A model generated the notes under the pieces. That model had not been told where the DNA came from. It was given only the letters and a program-made list of their open reading frames with translations, and made no database searches. DNA of 64,000 nt from Actinomycetes bacterium (GTDB lineage Bacteria > Actinomycetota > Acidimicrobiia > Acidimicrobiales > Acidimicrobilacustridaceae), in NCBI GenBank assembly GCA_029782025.1, contig JAKOVR010000211.1, positions 18,025 through 82,024 on the forward strand, given 5' to 3'. A program made the position numbers and the translations under genes. Positions 9,450 through 15,430 of this stretch are shown piece by piece; the first letter of the stretch is position 1, and every line of letters begins with the position of its first letter.

Positions 9450-10388
9450 GTGGCGACAGCGACACCAGCACCGGGGGACGCCCGACCGCTCGTGCTGGCC
9501 GTCGACGTGGGTGGCACCAAGATGGCGGCCGGTCTCGTCGACGGCGCCGGCGGCCTCGTCGCCCGGCACCAGGTCCCGACCGCGGCCGGGGCCGACGCCG
9601 AGACCCTCTTCGGCGCCCTCGCCGCCATCGTGGGCGCGGCGCTGGCGGACCGCCCGGCGGGTGCCGACGTGGTGGCCTGCGGCGTGGGCTGCGGCGGGCC
9701 GATGACCCGCGGCGGCATGGCCGTGTCGCCCACCAACATCGGGGGCTGGCGGGGGTTCCCGCTCCACGACCGCCTCGCCGAGCTGACGGGCCGGCCGACC
9801 TTCGTCGACAACGACGCCAAGGCCCTGGCCCTCGGCGAGGGGTGGGTCGGCGCGGCCCGGGGCGTGCGCGACTTCATCGGCATGGTGGTGTCGACCGGCG
9901 TGGGCGGGGGCATCGTGCTCGACGGCCGCCTCCTCGACGGGGCCGACAGCAACGCCGGGCACATCGGCCACGTCATCGTCGAGCCGGACGGCCACGAGTG
10001 CGGCTGTGGCGCCATCGGCTGCCTCGAGGCCGAGGCGTCGGGCACCGGCCTCACCCGCATCCTCGGCCGCAGCCCCGTGGGCGCGCCGCCCGAGGTCGTC
10101 GCCCGGGCCGGACGGATGGTCGGTCGGGCCGTGGCCAGCGTGGCCAATCTGCTCGACCTGCGCCTCGCCGTGATCGCCGGATCGGTGGCCCTCGGGTTCG
10201 GCGAGCCGTTCTTCGCTGCGGCCCAGGCCGAGCTCGACGAGCGGGCCCGCCTCGACTTCGCCCGCGGCGCCGTGGTGCGACCAGCCGGCCTCGGGGCCGA
10301 CGGGCCGCTGGTCGGCGCCGGCGCCGTCGGGTGGCGGGGGTTGGGGGTCGACGTCCTCGGCCACGACACGCAGAGGCAGGGCCGGTGA
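9450..10388 (+). CDS. ROK-family sugar kinase (glucokinase-like)
   Basis: The 312-residue protein begins with the ATP-binding motif AVDVGGTKMAAG. It has the catalytic Asp in FVDNDAKALALGE, the sugar-contact NAGHIGH, and the ROK zinc motif CGCGAIGCLE. These place it with ROK glucokinases or related sugar kinases; no DNA-binding domain is present, so it is not a ROK repressor. It would phosphorylate a hexose in the cytoplasm; glucose is the default guess, polyphosphate or N-acetyl-sugar kinases are alternatives. The GTG start is 7 nt after a TAGGGT -10. Its stop overlaps the next GTG by 4 bp. Confidence 0.88.
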   Translation: MATATPAPGDARPLVLAVDVGGTKMAAGLVDGAGGLVARHQVPTAAGADAETLFGALAAIVGAALADRPAGADVVACGVGCGGPMTRGGMAVSPTNIGGWRGFPLHDRLAELTGRPTFVDNDAKALALGEGWVGAARGVRDFIGMVVSTGVGGGIVLDGRLLDGADSNAGHIGHVIVEPDGHECGCGAIGCLEAEASGTGLTRILGRSPVGAPPEVVARAGRMVGRAVASVANLLDLRLAVIAGSVALGFGEPFFAAAQAELDERARLDFARGAVVRPAGLGADGPLVGAGAVGWRGLGVDVLGHDTQRQGR

Positions 10389-10810
10389 CGGGGGGAGCGC
10401 GGGCGCTGGTGCGGGCGGTGCTCGTGGTCGCCGCCCGACCCCGGCTGTGGGCGGTGGCCCTGCGCCAGCTGTTCGTCCTCGCCCGCCCGGGCTGGTGGCG
10501 GCGCCCGCCGTTCCTCCCGGTCCCCGACGAGGGGTACCTCCGCTTCCGCCTCCAGACGATGTACGGGGGAGACGGGTCCGGCGGCGGTGGCGGGTTCGCG
10601 CCCGAGGACCTGGTGCACTACCTCGAGTGGTGCCGGGCCTGGCCGGCGATTATCGCCGCCCGAGCGCCGGAGGGGAGGGCTACCCTGCCCGGACATGAGC
10701 AGGGCTCTCGTACTCAACGCGACGTACGAGCCGCTCGGCGTGGTGTCGGGACGGCGGGCGCTGGTGCTCGTCCTGGCCCAGAAGGCCGAGGTCGTCCACG
10801 GCACCGGTGA
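10385..10810 (+). CDS. Small conserved-looking protein of unknown function
   Basis: This frame begins with a GTG overlapping the ROK kinase stop (GTGA). The first ~95 residues look like a real protein: a basic amphipathic N-terminus, then LARPGWWRRPPFLPVPD, a YLRFRLQTMYGGDG segment and a LVHYLEWCRAWP segment. I recall short actinobacterial proteins of this look but no function. The frame has no stop where such a protein should end and runs on to 10810, 116 bp into the HNH gene in another frame. The last ~45 residues are Arg/Gly-rich and look like out-of-frame sequence. Either the overlap is real or a stop has been lost. Confidence 0.5.
   Translation: MTGGARALVRAVLVVAARPRLWAVALRQLFVLARPGWWRRPPFLPVPDEGYLRFRLQTMYGGDGSGGGGGFAPEDLVHYLEWCRAWPAIIAARAPEGRATLPGHEQGSRTQRDVRAARRGVGTAGAGARPGPEGRGRPRHR
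10681..10686 (+). promoter_or_regulatory. -10 element TACCCT, predicted near-leaderless start
   Basis: TACCCT ends 8 nt before the ATG at 10695 of the HNH gene. It lies inside the open frame of the upstream small ORF. Confidence 0.45.
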
Positions 10811-11207
10811 GCGCCTCCGCTCCGAGCGCCTCGTCGTCGAGGTCCCGTCGGTCATCCGGTTGCGCCAGTTCGTCCGCGTGCCCTACCAGCGCCGCGCCGC
10901 CCTCAGCCGCCGGGGGGTGTTCCTCCGCGACAAGGGCGTGTGCCAGTACTGCGGTCGGCGGGCCGAGAGCATCGACCACGTCGTCCCCCGGTCGCGCGGC
11001 GGCCCCCACGCGTGGGAGAACGTCGTCGCCGCCTGCCGGCCCTGCAACGCAAAGAAGCGGGACCGGTTCCTCGAGGACACCGGGATGCGCCTGCGCGCCC
11101 GGCCGGAGCCCCCTCGTCACCTCAGCTGGGTGCTGGTCGCCTTCGGGGAGGTGCCCGAGGTGTGGCGCCAGTACCTCGGCCCCGCCACCGAAGCCATCTC
11201 CGCTTGA
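10695..11207 (+). CDS. HNH endonuclease
   Basis: The 170-residue protein has the N-terminal MSRALVLNATYEPLGVV typical of a large family of stand-alone HNH nucleases. Its HNH core has two CxxC zinc pairs (CQYCGR and CRPCNAKK) around SIDHVVPRSRGGPHAWENV. The His-Asp-His arrangement and the zinc knuckles are complete, so it should be a metal-dependent nuclease. The family is common in actinobacterial and cyanobacterial chromosomes and is not tied to restriction systems; its biological role is unclear. The start is fixed by the family N-terminus and a TACCCT -10 8 nt upstream. Confidence 0.88.
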   Translation: MSRALVLNATYEPLGVVSGRRALVLVLAQKAEVVHGTGERLRSERLVVEVPSVIRLRQFVRVPYQRRAALSRRGVFLRDKGVCQYCGRRAESIDHVVPRSRGGPHAWENVVAACRPCNAKKRDRFLEDTGMRLRARPEPPRHLSWVLVAFGEVPEVWRQYLGPATEAISA

Positions 11208-11218
11208 CCGGCGTCGGC

Positions 11219-12262
11219 ATGGCCCGCATGGAGGCGCTCCGGGTGCGGTTCCCCCTGCTCGTCCCCTTCCGGGCGGCCCACGGCACCACCGTCGAGCGCG
11301 ACGTCATCCTGGTGGCCGCCCACGGTGACGGCGCGGTGGGGTGGGGGGAGTGCCCGACGCTGACGACGGCCGGCTACGTGGGGGAGACCACCGACGACGC
11401 CTGGCGGTGGTTCGTCTCCGGCGGCCCGGCGCCGCTGATGGCCCGGGGGGCCGTGCTCGACGCCCGGCGCGACCTGCGCCTGCGTCTGGCCGGCACCCCC
11501 GCCGTCCCCGCCACGGCGCCGCCCGCCCTGCCCCTGCGGGCCGTGGTCGGCCGCCCGCCCGACCTCGACGCCCTCCTCGCCGCCGTCGAGCGCGAGGTCG
11601 TCGCCGGCGTCACCCACGTGAAGCTGAAGATCGAGCCCGGGTGGGACGTCGGCCCGGTGGCGGCGGTCCGTGGCGCCTGGCCGACCCTCGACGTCGCCGT
11701 CGACGCCAACGGCGCCTACGGGGTCGACGACCTCGCTCCGTTCCTCGCCCTCGGCGACGCCGGGGTGACCTACATCGAGCAGCCGGCCCCGCCCGGGTCG
11801 TGGCCGGCCCTGGCCGCCCGCTGGCCCGCGGCCGCGCCACCGGTGGCCCTCGACGAGTCGATCCGTGGCTCGGCCGACCTCGACCGGGCCGGGGTGCTCG
11901 GCGGGGTCCGGTACCTCAACCTCAAGCCGGCCAGGGTGGGCGGCGTGGAGCAGGCGCAGGTGGTGGCCGCGGCGGCGGTGGAGCGGGGGCTCGAGGTCTT
12001 CGTGGGCGGCATGCTCGAGTCCGGCGTCGGTCGGGCCACCGCCCTCGGCCTCGCCGCCGTCGTGGCCGCCGACCGTCCCACCGACCTCGGCCCGAGCGAG
12101 CGGTACGTCGTCGACGACATCACGCCCGCCATCCGGTGGGCCGGCCTCGGTCGCGTCGAGGTGCCGCGCGGGCCCGGCATCGGGGTGGCGCCGCGACCCG
12201 ACCGCCTCGCCGCCACCGTGGTCGACCGGGTGGAGGTCGACCGGGTGGAGGTCGAACGATGA
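11219..12262 (+). CDS. menC: o-Succinylbenzoate synthase
   Basis: The 347-residue protein belongs to the enolase superfamily and fits MenC, which dehydrates SHCHC to o-succinylbenzoate in menaquinone synthesis. The lid loop and barrel residues are visible: KLKIEPG (catalytic Lys), AVDANGAY, YIEQPA and ALDESIRG for the three metal ligands, and LNLKPARVGG for the second Lys. An ATG at 11228 is an alternative start. The other men genes lie 42-52 kb away in the same window. Two exact copies of a 15-bp unit (GTCGACCGGGTGGAG) at 12221-12250 encode the repeat VDRVE at the C-terminus. Its stop overlaps the next ATG by 4 bp. Confidence 0.88.
   Translation: MARMEALRVRFPLLVPFRAAHGTTVERDVILVAAHGDGAVGWGECPTLTTAGYVGETTDDAWRWFVSGGPAPLMARGAVLDARRDLRLRLAGTPAVPATAPPALPLRAVVGRPPDLDALLAAVEREVVAGVTHVKLKIEPGWDVGPVAAVRGAWPTLDVAVDANGAYGVDDLAPFLALGDAGVTYIEQPAPPGSWPALAARWPAAAPPVALDESIRGSADLDRAGVLGGVRYLNLKPARVGGVEQAQVVAAAAVERGLEVFVGGMLESGVGRATALGLAAVVAADRPTDLGPSERYVVDDITPAIRWAGLGRVEVPRGPGIGVAPRPDRLAATVVDRVEVDRVEVER
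12221..12250 (+). repeat. Two tandem 15-bp copies at the menC 3' end
   Basis: GTCGACCGGGTGGAG occurs twice in direct succession, followed by a partial third copy. It is in frame and adds VDRVE units to the MenC tail, so it looks like recent slippage in a tolerant C-terminus. Confidence 0.8.
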
Positions 12263-12939
12263 GGGTGGCCGACCACGCCGGCTCGGCGCGGGCGCTGCAC
12301 GACCGGCCACCGCCGTCGGGCGCCGCGCCCGAGGCCTGGTTCCTGCATCCCGCGGCGCCGGCTCTGGTGCTCGGCAGCACCCAGCGCGACGCGGCCGTCG
12401 ACGAGACGGTGGCGGCATCCGCCGGTATCGAGGTGGTGCGGCGGGGGAGCGGCGGCGGGGCGGTCCTCCTCTGGCCTCGGGGCGTGGTGTGGGTCGACGT
12501 GTGGGTGCCGGCCGGCGACCGACGGTGGGACGAGCGCGTCGACGTGGCCAGTCACTGGGTGGGAGCGCTGTGGGCCGGCGTGCTCGAGACGCTCGGGTGC
12601 GAGGCGGTCGAGGTGCACCACGGCGGGCTGGCGACCGGGCCGCTCGGCCCGGCCGTGTGCTTCGACGGGGTGGGCCCGGGCGAGGTGCTCGTCGGTGGGG
12701 GCAAGGCGGTGGGCGTCAGCCAACGCCGGACCCGCGAGTGGGCCCGCTTCCAGACGACGGCCTACACCGCCGACGGGCGGCCCCCCGACCTCGACGTGGT
12801 GGCGGCGCTGGTGGCGCCGCTCGCCGCCTCGGCCGGGCTGGCGCCCGAGGCGATGGCCCGGGCCCTCGTGCCGGTGCCCCTGCCCGTGCGGCCGGACGAT
12901 CTCGCCGGCACCCTGCGCCGCGCCCTGCGCGCCGCCTGA
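12259..12939 (+). CDS. Lipoate-protein ligase A-like protein
   Basis: The 226-residue protein has the biotin/lipoate ligase A/B fold signature: LGSTQ near residue 35, RRGSGGGAVLL near residue 60, and GGGKAVGVSQRR at about residues 150-161, matching the lipoate-ligase segment that carries the catalytic Lys. It would attach lipoate or octanoate to E2 or GcvH domains, or transfer octanoyl groups; the exact member (LplA, LipM or a non-catalytic relative) cannot be settled by eye. It is translationally coupled to menC through an ATGA overlap, although the two pathways have no known direct link. Confidence 0.75.
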   Translation: MRVADHAGSARALHDRPPPSGAAPEAWFLHPAAPALVLGSTQRDAAVDETVAASAGIEVVRRGSGGGAVLLWPRGVVWVDVWVPAGDRRWDERVDVASHWVGALWAGVLETLGCEAVEVHHGGLATGPLGPAVCFDGVGPGEVLVGGGKAVGVSQRRTREWARFQTTAYTADGRPPDLDVVAALVAPLAASAGLAPEAMARALVPVPLPVRPDDLAGTLRRALRAA

Positions 12940-12957
12940 TCGCCGCCGGGAGCGCGG

Positions 12958-13060
12958 TGGGGCGTGGTGGCGCGCCCTGGGGCGAAGTGGGTTGACGGGG
13001 TGGGGCGTAGTGGCTTAAGGTGGGGCGCAGTGGGGGAGAAAGGGGGTCGGTGGTTTCACG
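12958..13060 (+). promoter_or_regulatory. Candidate MraZ operator: TGG boxes on a 10-bp period
   Basis: TGG occurs at 12958, 12968, 12978 and 12988, then after a 13-bp step at 13001, 13011, 13021 and 13031, with AGGGG at 13041 and TGG again at 13051. Within this, TGGGGCG-N-[A/G]-G-TGG occurs four times (12958, 12978, 13001, 13021). MraZ is known to bind direct TGGG-type repeats spaced 10 bp apart upstream of its own gene in E. coli and Mycoplasma. The array covers a promoter and lies 60-210 bp before mraZ, so autoregulation is the likely role. Known sites have three or four boxes; this one has eight or more. Confidence 0.8.
12992..13021 (+). promoter_or_regulatory. Candidate mraZ promoter inside the operator array
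   Basis: TTGACG at 12992-12997 lies exactly in the 3-bp phase break between the two box blocks. TAAGGT at 13016-13021 follows after 18 bp. The TGG boxes at 13001, 13011 and 13021 cover the spacer and -10, so bound MraZ would block polymerase. Confidence 0.55.
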
Positions 13061-13169
13061 CCACCGGCCGGTCCCACCTCCTCCCGGGGCGGACAGCGCC
13101 GTTCGCCCGTGGCAGGGAATGACAACCGAAGACGTGACCACCCACCCACGGAGATCCCGGAGCTCGCGC

Positions 13170-13589
13170 GTGTTCGTCGGTACCTTCGAGCACTCGCTCG
13201 ACGACAAGGGCAGGATCGTGCTGCCCTCGACGTTCCGCTCCTCCCTCGGGGAGAAGGGCTTCCTCTCCCAGTACGAGCGCTGTCTCGGACTGTGGACGGA
13301 GGAAGGCTTCACCGACGTGGCCCGACGCCTCACCGAGAAGGTGCGCGACGGCCTGACGACGCACAACGCGGTGCGGGCGTTCGCCGCCAACGCCGTCGAG
13401 GTGAAGCTCGACAGCCAGGGACGCATCACCATCCCGCAACGGCTGCGCGACTACGCCGGGCTGGCGACCGACGCCGTGATCATCGGAGCGTTCGATCGCA
13501 TCGAGATCTGGGACGCCGTGGGGTGGCGGGAGATCAGCACGGCCGCCGACGACAGCCTCGTCTCCGCGGTGACCGGTCTGGGGGTCTGA
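13170..13589 (+). CDS. mraZ: Transcriptional regulator MraZ
   Basis: From the GTG at 13170 the product is 139 residues with two SpoVT/AbrB-like halves: VFVGTFEHSLDDKGRIVLPS and, about 65 residues later, VEVKLDSQGRITIPQRLRDYAG. The DxKGR and DxQGR motifs are the DNA-contact signatures of MraZ, which binds repeats upstream of the division cluster and autoregulates it. An ATG at 13119 would add 17 residues; the GTG gives the usual family N-terminus and has GGAG 7 nt before it. It is the first gene of the dcw cluster; a 378-bp leader-like region separates it from rsmH. Confidence 0.92.
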   Translation: MFVGTFEHSLDDKGRIVLPSTFRSSLGEKGFLSQYERCLGLWTEEGFTDVARRLTEKVRDGLTTHNAVRAFAANAVEVKLDSQGRITIPQRLRDYAGLATDAVIIGAFDRIEIWDAVGWREISTAADDSLVSAVTGLGV

Positions 13590-13967
13590 CCCCGCCCGCC
13601 CCAGGGAATCGCGACCAAGGCAGCACAGCGGCCCGCTCACGTGCAGCCCCTCGGTCGGCAAGATGGAAGGCCCCTACTCCGCCCGCTTCCCATCTCGCTC
13701 GCTCGGGAGAGACAACCCGACATGCACTCGCCGACCGGGGGACTGCAGGGGAGCGGGCCCCTGCGTTGGTCAGCCCCACCAACCGCAGCACGCGCAGCAC
13801 ACCCACGAGGTACAGGAGTCACGGGGACCACGATGTCGCACTCGAGCAACATCGGCAACACCTGCCCCGCGGCGCCGCCACTTCGGGTGTCTGTTCGGTC
13901 ACGCATTCGGCCCAACCGACGAGCCAAAGGCATGAGGACCATGCCAGACGGCACGAGAGAAGCACAC
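13590..13967 (+). other. Non-coding spacer between mraZ and rsmH
   Basis: This 378-bp stretch has no convincing reading frame; short frames that cross it have no coding character. It contains two adjacent perfect hairpins at 13745-13783, several short ATG triplets, and a less GC-rich part at about 13790-13967. In actinobacteria the leader of mraW (rsmH) operons can carry a structured RNA, so the spacer is best read as the 5' UTR of the rsmH-ftsQ operon or as a read-through leader from mraZ. Confidence 0.6.
13745..13783 (+). ncRNA. Tandem hairpins in the rsmH leader, candidate mraW RNA motif
   Basis: Stem 1 is GCAGGGG (13745-13751) with CCCCTGC (13758-13764) closing a 6-nt loop AGCGGG. Stem 2 is GTTGGT (13765-13770) with ACCAAC (13778-13783) closing a 7-nt loop CAGCCCC. 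The stems abut with no spacer. The GGG in loop 1 could pair with the CCC in loop 2. A structured element called the mraW motif is known upstream of actinobacterial mraW/rsmH genes; position and form fit, but I cannot align it to the covariance model. Confidence 0.5.
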
Positions 13968-14918
13968 ATGGCAGGGGGATCCACCAACTTCGTCCACGAA
14001 CCCGTTATGGTGCCGGAAATCGAGGAAGTCTTCCGGTCCTTGCCACCGGGAGTCGTGGTCGATGCCACCGTCGGGGGCGGAGGGCATGCCCGAGCCCTGC
14101 TCGAGCTGCTCCCCGGCCGCGGGCTCATCGGCCTCGATCAAGACCCTGCGGCCATCGCGGCCGCCGCAACGACGCTGGCGCCCTTCGGGGAGCGGGTCCG
14201 TCTCCGGCAGGGCCGGTTCGACCGTCTCATCGCCACCCTTCGGGAACTCGACACACACGAGGTGGCCGGCATCTTGTTCGACCTGGGCGTCAGCTCACCG
14301 CAGTTCGATCGCGCCGAGCGTGGGTTCAGCTACCGCCACGCCGGCCCGCTCGACATGCGCATGGATCCGGGCCGCACCGCGAGCGCGGCCACGCTGGTCA
14401 ACACCCTCGACGAGGTCGCCCTCGCCCGCCTGCTGCGCCGGGGCGCCGACGAGCGCTTCGCCGATCGCATCGCCCGTGCCATCGTCGCCGCCCGCCCCAT
14501 CGCCACCACCACCGAGCTGGCCGATGTGGTGCGCGACGCCATCCCCGCCGCGGCGCGGCGCTCCGGCGGTCACCCGGCCAAGCGCACCTTCCAGGCCCTG
14601 CGCATCGCCGTCAACGAGGAGCTCGACATCCTCGGGCCCACGATCGACGACGCCATCGCCGTCCTGGGGCCCGGCGGCCGGCTCGCGGTGCTGGCCTACC
14701 ACTCCGGTGAGGACCGGATCGTGAAGGAACGGCTCCGGCACGCCGCCACCGGCGGGTGCACCTGCCCGCCCGGGCTGCCCTGCGGGTGCGGGGCGGTGCC
14801 CACCGTGCGCCTGCTCGGTCGGGGCGCCCGCAAGCCGTCGGCGGCCGAGGTGGCCCGCAACCCCCGGGCCGGGAGTGCCCGCCTGCGGGCGGCCGAGAAG
14901 CTGGCGGTGGCGGCATGA
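13968..14918 (+). CDS. rsmH: 16S rRNA (cytosine(1402)-N(4))-methyltransferase
   Basis: RsmH (MraW) methylates C1402 of 16S rRNA with S-adenosylmethionine. The 316-residue product has FVHEPVMVPEI at the N-terminus, the SAM site VVDATVGGGGHARALLE, LIGLDQDP, ILFDLGVSSPQFD, RGFSY and the C-terminal AYHSGEDRIVKERL. An inserted cysteine cluster (GCTCPPGLPCGCG) precedes VRLLGRGARKPS, as in many actinobacterial homologues. ATG 13968 is chosen because it gives the family N-terminus and has AGAGA upstream; in-frame ATGs at 13932 and 13941 are alternatives. Its stop overlaps ftsL by 4 bp, starting a long translationally coupled series. Confidence 0.93.
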   Translation: MAGGSTNFVHEPVMVPEIEEVFRSLPPGVVVDATVGGGGHARALLELLPGRGLIGLDQDPAAIAAAATTLAPFGERVRLRQGRFDRLIATLRELDTHEVAGILFDLGVSSPQFDRAERGFSYRHAGPLDMRMDPGRTASAATLVNTLDEVALARLLRRGADERFADRIARAIVAARPIATTTELADVVRDAIPAAARRSGGHPAKRTFQALRIAVNEELDILGPTIDDAIAVLGPGGRLAVLAYHSGEDRIVKERLRHAATGGCTCPPGLPCGCGAVPTVRLLGRGARKPSAAEVARNPRAGSARLRAAEKLAVAA

Positions 14919-15430
14919 ACGGCGCCGCCCCCCTCCGTCGCTCCGCCGCCCCCGCCCCCGCGCCCGCGCCCCGGCGGGCCCTGCGACCCGACCTCCGGGT
15001 GGTCGAGACGGCGGCGGCCGAGGCGCCCGACCCGTCGATCATCGGGCGGGTCGGCGTCACCATGCTCGTCCTGCTCTTCGCCGCCGTCTTCGGGCTGGTG
15101 GTCTTCCAGGCCGTGCTGGCCCAGTCGCAACGCCAGCTCGACGACCTCCGCCGGGAGCTCAGCAGCCAGGAGGCCGAGGCCAAGACCCTCCGCCTCCAGC
15201 TCGCCGATGCCGCCGCCCCCGATCGGGTCGCGGCGGCCGCCCGCAGCCGCCTGGGCCTGATCCCCCCCGACGCCGTGGTCTACCTGGAGCCGGCACCGGG
15301 CGACGACGCCAAGGCCACCTACGACCCGGCCAAGGAACCGACCACCACCACGACCGCCGTCCCGGCCTGGACCCCGCCCACCACGGTGAAGCGCTGGACC
15401 CCGCCCACCACCGCGGCGGCCAAGCGGTGA
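14915..15430 (+). CDS. ftsL: FtsL-like bitopic division protein
   Basis: This 171-residue protein has a Pro/Ala/Arg-rich cytoplasmic N-terminus, a single membrane helix at about residues 48-70, and a coiled coil (SQRQLDDLRRELSSQEAEAK) leading into an AAARSRLGLIPPD segment. A Pro/Thr-rich tail follows. This FtsL/DivIC-like plan and its place between rsmH and ftsI make FtsL the likely identity; primary sequence is poorly conserved in the family. FtsL joins FtsB and FtsQ in activating FtsWI at the septum. Overlaps of 4 bp on both sides couple it to rsmH and ftsI. Confidence 0.8.
   Translation: MNGAAPLRRSAAPAPAPAPRRALRPDLRVVETAAAEAPDPSIIGRVGVTMLVLLFAAVFGLVVFQAVLAQSQRQLDDLRRELSSQEAEAKTLRLQLADAAAPDRVAAAARSRLGLIPPDAVVYLEPAPGDDAKATYDPAKEPTTTTTAVPAWTPPTTVKRWTPPTTAAAKR

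Noticed and set aside
13020..13169. A 50-residue N-terminal extension of MraZ
   Set aside because: It would place the start inside the TGG-box array and the predicted promoter region; the usual MraZ N-terminus begins at 13170.
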